Source of the DNA: Flavobacteriaceae bacterium
GTDB taxonomy: Bacteria; Bacteroidota; Bacteroidia; Flavobacteriales; Flavobacteriaceae
Length of the DNA: 64,000 bases
NCBI GenBank assembly: GCA_029243385.1
Contig: JAQWSC010000006.1
Span: forward strand, 62,001-126,000
Direction: 5' to 3'
In this document: one piece after another, positions 26,335 through 35,718 of the stretch
How positions within the stretch are numbered: the first letter of the stretch is position 1
Layout of the letters: every line of letters begins with the position of its first letter
Program-made: the position numbers and the translations under genes
Notes under the pieces: generated by a model
Databases searched by the model: none
Told to the model about the DNA's origin: nothing
Seen by the model: the letters and a program-made list of their open reading frames with translations, nothing else

Positions 26335-26757
26335 CTAGGCCAACCATGGACGTCCCATGTGAATGATGGGAAACAATCCTGCTTGGATTACCGAGAAAAT
26401 AGTCATTGCTTCCGCAGATCGGTTAATAGCCATTCTCCATTTTTGACGAAACAATAGCAATACTGCCGAAATTAATGTTCCTGCATGACCAATACCTACC
26501 CACCATACAAAGTTGGTGATATCCCATGCCCATCCAACTGTTTTGTTGAGTCCCCAAACTCCAATTCCTGTTGAAATTGTATAAATAATACATCCTATTC
26601 CCCACAAAAATGCGGAAAGGGAAATTCCAAAAACAATCCACCATTGTTTGTTTGCAGTTCCTTCTACAGGCGCAGCAATGTCAACCGTAACATCGTGATA
26701 GGACTTGTTTCCGGTAACTAAAGGTTTTCGTATGGGTGCTTCGTAGTGCGAGGCCAT
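26335..26757 (-). CDS. actC: ActC (NrfD-like) N-terminal portion, ended by premature TAG
   Basis: First 140 residues of ActC: a hydrophilic N-terminus (MASHYEAPIRKPLVTGNKSY), then three membrane helices including DITNFVWWVGIGHAGTLISA, whose HAGT region belongs to the family's quinol-site helix. Normal ActC has about 460 residues in one chain; here a TAG stops translation after GRPWLA. The rest of the protein follows in the same frame to 25366. The gene lies 22 bases after actB. Whether the TAG is real, read through, or a sequence error cannot be decided here. A truncated product alone would lack most of the helix bundle. Confidence 0.88.
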   Translation of the reverse strand: MASHYEAPIRKPLVTGNKSYHDVTVDIAAPVEGTANKQWWIVFGISLSAFLWGIGCIIYTISTGIGVWGLNKTVGWAWDITNFVWWVGIGHAGTLISAVLLLFRQKWRMAINRSAEAMTIFSVIQAGLFPIIHMGRPWLA

Positions 26758-26779
26758 AATTTTGTTTTATTATTCTTTA

Positions 26780-29700
26780 TTAGGAATCTGTATTTCTTAC
26801 CTTAGCTTGATACACTACGTTGGGTTTTGTTCCAACGTATTCAAGCAGGTGATACTTACGATCGCTTTCTTTTAATTTCGATACTTTACTTTCTTTATCG
26901 TTGATGTCTCCAAAAATCATCGCTCCATTGTCACATGCACTGGAACAAGCTGTTTGGAACTCACCATCTTTGATGGTACGACCCTCCAATTTGGCGTCTA
27001 AAATTGTTTTTTGTGTTTTTTGAATACACAATGAACATTTCTCCATCACTCCTCGAGAACGAACTACAACATCTGGGTTGAGAACCATTCGCCCTAAGTC
27101 GTTGTTCATATGATAATCAAACTCATCGTTTTCGTTATAAAGGAACCAGTTGAACCTTCGAACCTTATAAGGACAGTTGTTTGCGCAATACCGTGTACCA
27201 ACACATCGGTTGTAGGCCATTTGATTTTGACCTTGACGACCGTGTGCAGTAGCTGCCACTGGGCAAACTGTTTCACAAGGCGCATGGTTACAGTGCTGAC
27301 ACATTACTGGCTGAAAAATAACCTGAGGATTTTCAGAAGGATCTTCCATCTCTCCAAATGTGGTCAACGAGGCTCCCAATCCATCAATTCCCTCTTTGGT
27401 TTCAAGGTCTTTCTCAAACGAATCTTCCGAAGAGTAATAACGGTCAATACGCAACCAGTGCATATCGCGCGATTTTCTTATTTCGTGTTTTCCAACTACG
27501 GGAACATTGTTTTCTGCATGACATGCAATTACACACGCTCCACAACCTGTACACGCATTCAAATCTATTGATAGATTGAAATGGTGCCCTATCGAACGAT
27601 CAAACTCATCCCACAAATCAACATCAGGAGAATTGACTGGCGTTTCTACGTGATTTAGAGAAACCTTGGGTATTGGATTCCAATACTCAACGTCTTTTGT
27701 ATTAAAAATCTCTAGTGATGTTTCTTTTACAATATCTCCTCTACCCATTAGGGTGTTGTGTAGTTGAACACATGCAAATTCGTGTGTCCCCTCAACAGAT
27801 TCAATAGAAACTTCTTGTACTTGATTAAAGTTAGAGTACAAAGCATACGCATTCACTCCTACTTTCATTTCTTCTTTAATTCCAGTCGTTTTTCCGTATC
27901 CAAATGCCAATCCAACTGAACCTTTTGCTTGTCCTGGTTGAATCAAAACAGGGACTACAACACTGGTTCCGTTTGCTGAAACTTTGGCAAAATTACCGTT
28001 CAACGCTCCGTCAGCAACATTTTCATTTGTCAAACCCAAAGAAGCTGCATCTGATTTGGAGACTGTCAAATAGTTATCCCATGAAACACGGGTTATCGGA
28101 TCGGGAAGTTCTTGCAACCATGGGTTGTTGGCTTGTTGACCATCACCCAGTCCTGTTTTGCTATACAATACCAATTCAAGTCCCTTACTTTTGGATTGTG
28201 TAAGTTGAGAAATGGCAGAACTAACCGTCGCATTAAACGAAGTAGTCGAAGCTTTTTTGGGAGTATTTAAAAATCCGTCGTGCAATACTTTGCTCCAAGA
28301 ATTTCCTTCCAAAATAGAACGCTTCCAATAATTCTTAATGCTTTGGTAGTATGTGTTTTGACTTCCTGTCCACTTGAGTAAACTATCTTGAAACTGTCTT
28401 GTGTCAAACAAAGGACGAATGGTAGGTTGGGTTAACCCATAGTTTCCTGAATTAAATTCAGTATCTCCCCAAGATTCTAAGTAATGTGGCGAAGTAGCTA
28501 CCCACTGAGAGGCTTGAGCAGTTTCGTCGTTTTTCATGCTAAAGCTAACCGACAAAGATGCTTTTTGAAGACCTTCTAAAAATGCTTTGCTTTCTGAAAG
28601 GGTATAGGCTGGGTTTACTCCTGCCATTAAAATTCCTTTAACTGCTCCGCTGTTCAAATCTTTTATAAGTTGCGTTACTTCGGCATCATTTCCTTGACGA
28701 ACTAGATTGTGAACTTGCGTATCAACGGCTTCACTTTGTAAATAGTCGTTGATAGCCAAAGCTATGAGTTGAGCATTGACGTCGTTAAGACCCGTAACCA
28801 ACAGTCCTTTTTTACCCGCGCGCTTGATTTGAGTAGCCGCTTTTTTAAGTTGAACTTCTGCTGCTTGCGGTAGGTTGGCAACTACTGTAGTCCCAGTGAT
28901 ATAGCCATACAATTTGGCGAGTGCCAATTTTTGTTGGGAAGGTGTCAAAGGAATTCGTTTGTCTGCATTGGCTCCAGACAAGCTCATATTGGCTTCGAAC
29001 TGAAAATGCTTCGACATCGTTGCTTTGCCATTGACTTTGTTAGGAACTCTGTTTTGGGTGTAAGCACTGCTAAATCCACCTCCTTGCCAATCTCCTAAGA
29101 AGTCAGCACCAAACGAGACAATGACTTCTGCTTTAGAAAAATCGTACGAAGGGAGCGCACGTGAACCGTATGCCATTGAAAAGGCATCAAGCGCAGCTGA
29201 TTCTGAAATGGCATCATATGTGATATGACGTACATTTGGAAATTTCTCTTGAAAATCACCTATAATTTTTGCGGTCGTTGGACTGGCAAATGTTTGGGTT
29301 AATAAAACAACTGGACTGTTCGAATCTCGTAAAGCCGTTAATTGTTCTGTTACACTTTCATCGAGTTGACTCCAGCTTACATTCTCTCCATTCTGAACGG
29401 GCCCTTGGAAGCGCAAACTATCGTACATAGACAATACAGAAGCTTGAACTCGCGCATTGGCACCTCCACGGACTAAGGCATCCGAGTTGTTTTCTACTTT
29501 GATAGGGCGACCTTCTCGAGTTTTAATCAGTATACTCGCAAAGTCAAAACCGTCAGCAATTGTAGTTGCATAAAAATTAGCAACTCCAGGAATTATTTTT
29601 TCGGGTTGAACCACATAAGGTATAGACTTAATTACGGGGCCTTCGCAAGCAGCCAACGAAGCTGCTGCAGTACTAAAGCCAACATACTTAAGAAAATCAC

Positions 29701-29857
29701 GACGAGTGGTTTCTGAAGATTCTAGGACTTCTTTTTCTTCTAAAAAATGATTTTCTGGTAGTCGATCTACAAATTCATCATTTTGCAGCTTGGTTATCAT
29801 CTCACTATCGGAAGATAATTCAGCTTCATTTTTCCAATATTTTTTAAAGGTTGCCAT
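26780..29857 (-). CDS. actB: Alternative complex III iron-sulfur subunit ActB
   Basis: Large periplasmic subunit (1025 residues) that fuses a molybdopterin-oxidoreductase-like domain without the cofactor and a C-terminal iron-sulfur domain. A twin-arginine export signal TTRRDFLKYVGFSTAAAS lies near residues 50-67. From about residue 760, clusters of cysteines make ferredoxin motifs: CTGCGACVIACHAENN, CQHCNHAPCETVCP, CVGTRYCANNCP and CSLC plus CSSACDNG, sufficient for four iron-sulfur clusters. It accepts electrons from quinol at ActC and passes them to the heme subunits. It lies 24 bases downstream of actA. Confidence 0.95.
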   Translation of the reverse strand: MATFKKYWKNEAELSSDSEMITKLQNDEFVDRLPENHFLEEKEVLESSETTRRDFLKYVGFSTAAASLAACEGPVIKSIPYVVQPEKIIPGVANFYATTIADGFDFASILIKTREGRPIKVENNSDALVRGGANARVQASVLSMYDSLRFQGPVQNGENVSWSQLDESVTEQLTALRDSNSPVVLLTQTFASPTTAKIIGDFQEKFPNVRHITYDAISESAALDAFSMAYGSRALPSYDFSKAEVIVSFGADFLGDWQGGGFSSAYTQNRVPNKVNGKATMSKHFQFEANMSLSGANADKRIPLTPSQQKLALAKLYGYITGTTVVANLPQAAEVQLKKAATQIKRAGKKGLLVTGLNDVNAQLIALAINDYLQSEAVDTQVHNLVRQGNDAEVTQLIKDLNSGAVKGILMAGVNPAYTLSESKAFLEGLQKASLSVSFSMKNDETAQASQWVATSPHYLESWGDTEFNSGNYGLTQPTIRPLFDTRQFQDSLLKWTGSQNTYYQSIKNYWKRSILEGNSWSKVLHDGFLNTPKKASTTSFNATVSSAISQLTQSKSKGLELVLYSKTGLGDGQQANNPWLQELPDPITRVSWDNYLTVSKSDAASLGLTNENVADGALNGNFAKVSANGTSVVVPVLIQPGQAKGSVGLAFGYGKTTGIKEEMKVGVNAYALYSNFNQVQEVSIESVEGTHEFACVQLHNTLMGRGDIVKETSLEIFNTKDVEYWNPIPKVSLNHVETPVNSPDVDLWDEFDRSIGHHFNLSIDLNACTGCGACVIACHAENNVPVVGKHEIRKSRDMHWLRIDRYYSSEDSFEKDLETKEGIDGLGASLTTFGEMEDPSENPQVIFQPVMCQHCNHAPCETVCPVAATAHGRQGQNQMAYNRCVGTRYCANNCPYKVRRFNWFLYNENDEFDYHMNNDLGRMVLNPDVVVRSRGVMEKCSLCIQKTQKTILDAKLEGRTIKDGEFQTACSSACDNGAMIFGDINDKESKVSKLKESDRKYHLLEYVGTKPNVVYQAKVRNTDS

Positions 29858-29881
29858 ACTAAATCGCTATCTGCTATTCTA

Positions 29882-31156
29882 TTAATAATGACACTTTCCA
29901 CATTCTAGACCTCCCATTTGTGCAGCGGTGAGTTTCTCAACGCCATACTTCTTAGAAAGCTCTTCATGGATTTTTGTGTAATATTCGTTGTCTTTAACTT
30001 GTACGTTTGTTTCTCTATGACAATTGATACACCAACCCATTGTTAATGATGAGTGTTGGTATAAAATTTCCATTTCTTCAACTGGTCCGTGACACTTCTG
30101 ACAATCAACACCTGCTACCGAAACGTGCTGAGCGTGATTGAAATAAACAAAATCTGGTAAATTATGAATACGAACCCATTTGACTGGCTCGGTTTTGCCA
30201 GTGTAGCGCTGGTTTTCTTCGTCCCAACCTACAGCTTTGTATAATTTTTTGATCTCAGCCGTGTAAAACTCTTTGGTGTATCCTTTTTCGAGATCTTCTT
30301 CACCGTTGTAGTCTGCAATGTTCTTGTGACAATTCATACAAACATTCAAAGAAGGAATCCCAGAATGTTTTGAAACTCTTGCCGAGGAATGACAGTATTT
30401 ACATTCAATTTGATTGTCACCAGCGTGAATTTTGTGAGAATAATGAATGGGCTGAATAGGCATATACCCTTGATCAACTCCAATTTGCATTAGCCATCCG
30501 TATGCAAAATAAGCACTGGAAAGCAGCAAAAATATAACTGTCAAGAATACCAAGAATTGGTTCTGAACGTAGGCTTTCCACAATGGAAGTCTTTTTTCTT
30601 TTTGAGCTTGCGCTTCTTCGAGCCCATTGGCTACAGCAAACTTTCTAAGCGTTTTATTTACCAAGAACAACATCACTATCAATACCGCCAAAACCAATGC
30701 AAGCATTGCCAAAATTATATCGCTTGTAAAACCACTGTCAGTAGAACCGCCTGTAGAAGCAGCTTGAGCAGGCATTTCGGGTGCTGGAGGTGTGTAATCG
30801 GTATAGGCTAGAATGTTATCAATATCCTCGTTCGAAAGTTGAGGAAAAGCGTTCATTGCTGTTTTGTTGTACTCTTCCCATATGGCAACAGCTTGAGGAT
30901 CTCCAGCTTTGATCATCGCTGCACTGTTTTTGATCCAACTATACAACCACTCTCTATCGTACTTGGCGGTTACTCCAGCCAAAGCAGGACCGACAGCTTT
31001 CTTTTTCAATTTGTGACAGGCAGCACATTGTGAATTGAAAAGGGATTTCCCCTTGTCAATATCTTGCGCAAGCATAGAGCCTGAAAAGAAAAAACAAATG
31101 AATAGTAGGAAATATAAAGGAATGGAGGCGGAATTTCTTTTGAGCACCTTTCTCAT
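29882..31156 (-). CDS. actA: Alternative complex III multiheme cytochrome ActA fused to an N-terminal monoheme domain
   Basis: A 424-residue periplasmic c-type cytochrome anchored in the membrane. The signal peptide covers about residues 12-31. Next comes a small monoheme cytochrome c domain with CAACH (about 44-48), a helical anchor near 145-165 and another hydrophobic segment at about 200-225. The ActA domain proper follows with five heme motifs: CKYCH, CMNCH, CQKCH, CINCH and CGKCH, the last at the extreme C-terminus. Six heme sites in all. It opens the act-cox operon and has a -7 promoter box about 70 bases upstream. Confidence 0.95.
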   Translation of the reverse strand: MRKVLKRNSASIPLYFLLFICFFFSGSMLAQDIDKGKSLFNSQCAACHKLKKKAVGPALAGVTAKYDREWLYSWIKNSAAMIKAGDPQAVAIWEEYNKTAMNAFPQLSNEDIDNILAYTDYTPPAPEMPAQAASTGGSTDSGFTSDIILAMLALVLAVLIVMLFLVNKTLRKFAVANGLEEAQAQKEKRLPLWKAYVQNQFLVFLTVIFLLLSSAYFAYGWLMQIGVDQGYMPIQPIHYSHKIHAGDNQIECKYCHSSARVSKHSGIPSLNVCMNCHKNIADYNGEEDLEKGYTKEFYTAEIKKLYKAVGWDEENQRYTGKTEPVKWVRIHNLPDFVYFNHAQHVSVAGVDCQKCHGPVEEMEILYQHSSLTMGWCINCHRETNVQVKDNEYYTKIHEELSKKYGVEKLTAAQMGGLECGKCHY

Positions 31157-31227
31157 AGTGACTTTTATGTTTTCTTTTTATAGCTTTTTAGACTAGTTTG
31201 TAAGCGTTTTAGCCTAAAAATAGAGGA

Positions 31228-31235
31228 CAAAAATA
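31228..31235 (-). promoter_or_regulatory. Candidate -7 promoter box for the act-cox operon
   Basis: The minus strand reads TATTTTTG (TAnnTTTG) about 70 bases before the actA ATG in the 219-base gap shared with the divergent SPOR gene. The remainder of the gap holds an AT-rich stretch with overlapping inverted repeats (about 31270-31310), but no convincing Fnr-type operator. Confidence 0.45.
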
Positions 31236-31351
31236 CAACACAAGTGCCACTTAATAAACCCTATTGAGGGGTAAATTATAATTTATAATTATTCTAAATT
31301 AGAATTCACAACACGAGCGAATCGTTTCGATTTTAGATAGTGTTTTTTATG

Positions 31352-31359
31352 TATCTTTG
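31352..31359 (+). promoter_or_regulatory. Bacteroidota -7 promoter box for the SPOR-domain gene
   Basis: TATCTTTG (TAnnTTTG) lies 16 bases before the ATG at 31376. It falls inside the longer GTG-initiated reading, so it favours the shorter start. Confidence 0.6.
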
Positions 31360-31375
31360 TAGGATATTTTCAGTT

Positions 31376-31747
31376 ATGAAAAAGGTATTTTTTCTTATTG
31401 CTTTAATTAATTTACTCTTTTTTACAAGTGCTTGGTCTCAACAAGCCACTCTGGATATACGCATGGACTCAAAGCTGCAAAAAATCATTGATTTTAAGAA
31501 AAAAGTGAACCAAAATGCATTTACTTCGGGGCAATTTACAATACAGCTTTTTTATGGAAACATTCATAAAGCCAATAAAGTGGTGAGTAAATTCAATGCT
31601 TCCTTTCCAAACCAACGTGCAGAGTTGTTTTTTGAAACTCCCAACTATAAAGTAAGGGTTGGGAAATACACTTCTCGTTTGGAGGCTACAAAAAACTTAC
31701 AAGTAATCAAGCGAAAATTTCCAGCTGCTTTTCTTCTGATACCTTAA
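31376..31747 (+). CDS. Secreted SPOR-domain protein
   Basis: A 123-residue exported protein: signal peptide MKKVFFLIALINLLFFTSAW with cleavage near WSQQ, a short linker, then one SPOR domain (about 45-121) with FTIQLFYGN, NYKVRVGKYTSRLEA and FPAAFLLIP. SPOR domains bind denuded glycan strands of septal peptidoglycan, so a cell-envelope role is likely. The ATG at 31376 was chosen because a promoter box sits at 31352-31359 and the signal peptide starts there. It is convergent with infB, only 4 bases from its stop. Confidence 0.9.
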   Translation: MKKVFFLIALINLLFFTSAWSQQATLDIRMDSKLQKIIDFKKKVNQNAFTSGQFTIQLFYGNIHKANKVVSKFNASFPNQRAELFFETPNYKVRVGKYTSRLEATKNLQVIKRKFPAAFLLIP

Positions 31748-31751
31748 CGAC

Positions 31752-34106
31752 TTATTTTAGTTTCTTTTTAATGGCAATTTCTTGGTAACATTCAATGATG
31801 TCTCCTTCTTTGATATCGTTGTAGTTTTTGATTTGCATTCCACAATCGTACCCTTTGGAAACTTCTTTGGCGTCGTCTTTGAAACGCTTGAGCGATGCCA
31901 AAACTCCTGTAAACACTACAACTCCTTCTCTAATAAGACGGATACCAGCGTTTTTAATAATTTTTCCATCCGTTACCATACATCCAGCAATAGTTCCTAC
32001 TTTAGAAATTTTATAGGTTTCTCTAATTTCTGCAGTACCTGTAATCTCTTCTTTCATTTCAGGAGACAACATCCCTTCCATTGCATCTTTTACGTCGTTG
32101 ATAGCGTCGTAAATGATGGAGTAATTACGAATGTCGATTTCTTCTTTATCTGCAAGTTGGCGAGCATTTCCAGTAGGACGAACGTTGAATCCAATAATAA
32201 TTGCATCAGATGCTGATGCCAATAAAACGTCTGACTCTGTAATAGCTCCTACTCCTTTATGGATAATGTTTACTTGGATTTCTTCTGTCGATAATTTTTG
32301 GAAAGAATCGGTTAGTGCTTCTACAGAACCGTCAACATCTCCTTTGAGAATGATGTTAAGTTCTTGGAAATCTCCAAGAGCAATTCGTCTTCCAATTTCA
32401 TCTAACGTTATATGACGCTGTGTTCGGACGGATTGTTCGCGTTGAAGTTGTGTTCGTTTGGCTGCAATTTGTTTGGCCTCTTTTTCTTCTTCAAAAACAC
32501 TGAAATTATCCCCTGCTTGTGGGGCTCCATCGAGCCCTAGAACAGCAACTGGGACAGAAGGTCCTGCTTCGTTTACTGCTGTACCTCGCTCATTGAACAT
32601 GGCTTTTACTTTTCCACTGTGTTGTCCAGCAAGAAGATAATCTCCAATTCGGAGGGTTCCTGCCTCGACCAAAATCGTAGATACATACCCTCTTCCTTTG
32701 TCAAGAAGGGCTTCAACTACAGTTCCTTGTGCCAATCGATCTGGATTGGCCTTTAGTTCAAGAATTTCAGCTTCTAACAATACTTTTTCTAAAAGCTCTA
32801 AAACTCCAACACCGGTTTTGGCGGAAATATCTTGAGACTGTATTTTACCACCCCAATCTTCTACCAAAAGATTCATGGAGGCTAATTTTTCTTTGATTTT
32901 TTCTGGATTTGCATTGGGCAAATCTACCTTGTTGATTGCAAAAACAATCGGAACTCCAGCCGCTTGAGCGTGACTGATGGCTTCTTTGGTTTGAGGCATT
33001 ACGTCGTCATCGGCAGCGATAACAATAATGGCTAAATCCGTTACCTGCGTTCCTCGTGCTCGCATCGCCGTAAAGGCTTCGTGACCTGGTGTATCTAGGA
33101 ATGTGATGTGTTGACCGCTTGGAAGCTCTACTCGATAGGCATCAATGTGTTGCGTAATTCCTCCCGACTCGCCAGCGATCACATTTTCTTCTCTAATATA
33201 ATCAAGCAAGGATGTTTTTCCGTGATCTACGTGTCCCATTACGGTAACAATAGGAGCTCGTGGAATTAAGTCCTCTGGACTGTCTTCAATGGTTTCAATG
33301 GCATCTTCAATATCAGTAGTTACAAACTCTACTTCGTAGCCAAACTCGTCAGCAACAATGCTAAGAGTTTCAGCATCCAATCGTTGATTCATCGTTACCA
33401 TGATTCCCAAGGACATACAGGCTGAAATAATTTCTGTACTCCCTACATTCATTAACGTCGCAACTTCGCCAACGGTAACAAATTCGGTTACCTTTAAAAT
33501 TTTACTTTCCGCTTCTTCTTGAGCCAATTCTTCATCTGTTTTTTGTCGATGTGAATCTCTTTTTTCTCGGCGGTATTTAGCTCCTTTGGATTTGTTAGAT
33601 TTCCCCTGCAGCTTTTCGAGGGTTTCTCGAATTTGTTTTTGAACCTCTTCCTCAGTAGGTTCTACCTTAGCAACAGCTGGGCGGGAATTGGATTTTTGAT
33701 TGGAACGTCTTTTGTCATTGGACTTTCCTCCTCCAGATCCAGGTTTTGCATCTTTGGTAATTCGTTTGCGACGCTTTTTGCGGTCGTTTTCTTCTTTTTT
33801 GGCTGCAGTTGTCGGCTTTTTTTCAAATTGCTTTAGGTCAATGGTTTGACCCGTGGCTTTCAGCCCTGATAATTTTTTGTAATTAGTCTGAATGGTAGAA
33901 CTCGCCTCCGATGGAGCTTTTTCAGTAGGAGTGGCTTCCTTTTTTTCTGGAGCTTCCGGACCATTTGGTTTTTCTGCACCTTCTGCAACAGTCTCTGTCT
34001 TTACTGGAGCAGTAACAACTTCTTCCTTTTCCTGAACAGGCGCTTCTTTGGCTTTGGGTTTAGCCGCTGGTTTATTGGGGTCGGATAAATCGATTTTCCC
34101 AACCAT
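31752..34106 (-). CDS. infB: Translation initiation factor IF-2, main part (gene interrupted upstream)
   Basis: GTPase that brings initiator fMet-tRNA to the ribosome. From ATG 34104-34106 it has 784 residues: a Lys/Glu/Pro-rich linker, an IF2N-type domain (about 205-260, [17 protein letters not shown]), the G domain with [20 protein letters not shown] and NKVD, then domains II, III and the C-terminal tRNA-binding domain with NVRPTG. In related bacteria the protein starts about 110 residues earlier; here that N-terminal part is a separate open frame (34200-34427). Between them the frame is unbroken in phase but contains three TAA codons. Translation probably restarts at 34106 or near it, giving a short IF-2 comparable to the shorter E. 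coli isoforms. Confidence 0.93.
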   Translation of the reverse strand: MVGKIDLSDPNKPAAKPKAKEAPVQEKEEVVTAPVKTETVAEGAEKPNGPEAPEKKEATPTEKAPSEASSTIQTNYKKLSGLKATGQTIDLKQFEKKPTTAAKKEENDRKKRRKRITKDAKPGSGGGKSNDKRRSNQKSNSRPAVAKVEPTEEEVQKQIRETLEKLQGKSNKSKGAKYRREKRDSHRQKTDEELAQEEAESKILKVTEFVTVGEVATLMNVGSTEIISACMSLGIMVTMNQRLDAETLSIVADEFGYEVEFVTTDIEDAIETIEDSPEDLIPRAPIVTVMGHVDHGKTSLLDYIREENVIAGESGGITQHIDAYRVELPSGQHITFLDTPGHEAFTAMRARGTQVTDLAIIVIAADDDVMPQTKEAISHAQAAGVPIVFAINKVDLPNANPEKIKEKLASMNLLVEDWGGKIQSQDISAKTGVGVLELLEKVLLEAEILELKANPDRLAQGTVVEALLDKGRGYVSTILVEAGTLRIGDYLLAGQHSGKVKAMFNERGTAVNEAGPSVPVAVLGLDGAPQAGDNFSVFEEEKEAKQIAAKRTQLQREQSVRTQRHITLDEIGRRIALGDFQELNIILKGDVDGSVEALTDSFQKLSTEEIQVNIIHKGVGAITESDVLLASASDAIIIGFNVRPTGNARQLADKEEIDIRNYSIIYDAINDVKDAMEGMLSPEMKEEITGTAEIRETYKISKVGTIAGCMVTDGKIIKNAGIRLIREGVVVFTGVLASLKRFKDDAKEVSKGYDCGMQIKNYNDIKEGDIIECYQEIAIKKKLK

Positions 34107-34199
34107 TTTGGGTTTTGTAACGGAAGAACGTGCTTTTATGATACGCTCTTGTTCGAGTCGTTTTTGTTACAGTTCCATTTAGAGTTGAATTCGAATATT

Positions 34200-34427
34200 T
34201 TATTTGTCTTTTAGCTTTTGCTCACCAACTTCTTGAGAAGCTTCTCGCTTGGATCGATCTGTTTGAAATTCGTCTAACAAAAATTCATATTCCTGCTTCG
34301 TAATTTTTGAGGTAGGTCGAGACTCTACCTCATGGCCTTTGGAGGCAAGGTGCTCAACGGCTCGATCTAAAGAAATGTTTAGTTCGCGTAGTGCTTTATT
34401 GAGCCTTATGGTTTTTGTTTCTGACAT
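34200..34427 (-). CDS. infB: IF-2 N-terminal domain as a separate 75-residue open frame
   Basis: The sequence MSETKTIRLNKALRELNISL, followed by EHLASKGHEVESRP and LLDEFQTDRSKREASQEVG, is the standard beginning of flavobacterial IF-2, an IF2N domain. It stops at TAA 34200-34202 (complement). The same frame then continues with IF-2-like charged sequence broken by two more TAA codons (complements of 34179-34181 and 34167-34169) and joins the main infB frame. So this is the 5' end of infB, cut off by nonsense codons. It lies about 50 bases downstream of nusA, in normal operon order. Confidence 0.88.
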   Translation of the reverse strand: MSETKTIRLNKALRELNISLDRAVEHLASKGHEVESRPTSKITKQEYEFLLDEFQTDRSKREASQEVGEQKLKDK

Positions 34428-34477
34428 ATATTATTAATTCTTTCTCTTCAAAAATATAAATTTGTTGGTAATGCGAT

Positions 34478-35710
34478 TTAGCTAGAAAATTCTGCGCTCA
34501 ATACTTTACATACCTCCGCAATGGTTTCTTCTTCCAAATCGGTTCGCTTGATAAGGTCTTGAACATCTTGTTCCAAAACGCTTTTAGCGGTATCCAACCC
34601 TGCTTTTTTAAATTCTGCAATAACCCAGTCCTCGATTTCATCTGAAAACTCGGTAAGCTCTACATCTTCCTCTGCGCCTTCACGATATACATCAATTTCG
34701 TATCCCGTCAATTGGCCCGCCAAACGGATATTAAATCCGCCACGACCAATGGCTTTGGAAACCTCTTCAGGGTCCATAAAGACCTCTACATGTTTGGTCT
34801 CTTCATTGATGTTTAATGACGTTATTTTTGCAGGACTTAAAGCTCGTGTAATAAGCAGTTGTGTATTGTTTGTAAAATTAATGACATCAATATTTTCGTT
34901 GCCTAACTCGCGAACAATACCATGAATTCTGGATCCTTTCATCCCAACACATGCTCCGACTGGATCAATACGATCGTCATAAGAATCGACAGCTACTTTG
35001 GCTTTTTCGCCAGGAACACGCACTACTTTTTTGATTGTTATCAATCCATCGAATACTTCTGGGATTTCTTGTTCAAACAGTTTCTCCAAAAATTTGGGAG
35101 AAGTTCTCGACATTACAATACTGGGTTTGTTTCCTTTGAGTTCGACACTTTCAATAATCCCACGTACATTGTCTCCTTTTCTGAAAAAATCCGATGAAAT
35201 TTGACGATCCTTAGGAAGGATGATTTCATTGCCTTCATCGTCTAGCAGAATCACTACTCGGTGACGAATATGATGTACTTCTGCTGTATAAATTTCACCC
35301 ACCAAGTCAATGAATTGTTTGTATATAATGGTATTGTCGTGTTCGTGGATTTTTGCGATTAAGTTTTGACGCAAGGCAAGAATGGATCTTCTTCCAAGAT
35401 CAATCAGTTTTACCTCTTCAGAAACATCTTCCCCTACCTCAAAGTCAGGTTCAATTTTTTGAGCTTGCGTCAATTCAATTTCTTGATTTTCATCTTCAAC
35501 AGCTCCGTCTTCAACAACCGTACGGTTTCTCCAAATCTCCAAATCGCCCTTATCAGGGTTAATAATGATGTCGAAGTTGTCATCGTCCCCGTATTTCTTT
35601 TTGAGGGTATTTCGAAACACTTCTTCTAGAATTGACATCAGCGTAACACGATCGATAAATTTATCGTCTTTAAACTCTGAGAATGATTCAATTAACGCAA
35701 TGTTTTCCAT
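34478..35710 (-). CDS. nusA: Transcription termination/antitermination factor NusA
   Basis: RNA polymerase-binding factor controlling pausing, termination and antitermination. The 410-residue protein shows the NusA N-terminal domain (residues 1-125), an S1 domain (KGDNVRGIIESVELKGNKP), and two KH domains with DPVGACVGMKGSRIHGIVRE and EVSKAIGRGGFNIRLA. A short acidic C-terminal tail follows. It lacks the duplicated acidic repeats of E. coli NusA, as is usual in Bacteroidota. Gene order rimP-nusA-infB is conserved; it is 8 bases downstream of rimP. Confidence 0.97.
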   Translation of the reverse strand: MENIALIESFSEFKDDKFIDRVTLMSILEEVFRNTLKKKYGDDDNFDIIINPDKGDLEIWRNRTVVEDGAVEDENQEIELTQAQKIEPDFEVGEDVSEEVKLIDLGRRSILALRQNLIAKIHEHDNTIIYKQFIDLVGEIYTAEVHHIRHRVVILLDDEGNEIILPKDRQISSDFFRKGDNVRGIIESVELKGNKPSIVMSRTSPKFLEKLFEQEIPEVFDGLITIKKVVRVPGEKAKVAVDSYDDRIDPVGACVGMKGSRIHGIVRELGNENIDVINFTNNTQLLITRALSPAKITSLNINEETKHVEVFMDPEEVSKAIGRGGFNIRLAGQLTGYEIDVYREGAEEDVELTEFSDEIEDWVIAEFKKAGLDTAKSVLEQDVQDLIKRTDLEEETIAEVCKVLSAEFSS

Positions 35711-35718
35711 AATTCGGA

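Noticed and set aside
26335-26337. TAG reassigned to an amino acid in this genome
   Set aside because: TAG terminates glmS (57248-57250) and the short subunit III gene (2787-2789) at the expected protein ends, so general recoding does not fit.
31265-31285. Possible Fnr/Crp operator upstream of actA (CCCTATTGAGGGG)
   Set aside because: The inverted repeat is short and does not match TTGAT-N4-ATCAA or a Crp half-site pair; it is probably a chance hairpin in an AT-rich gap.
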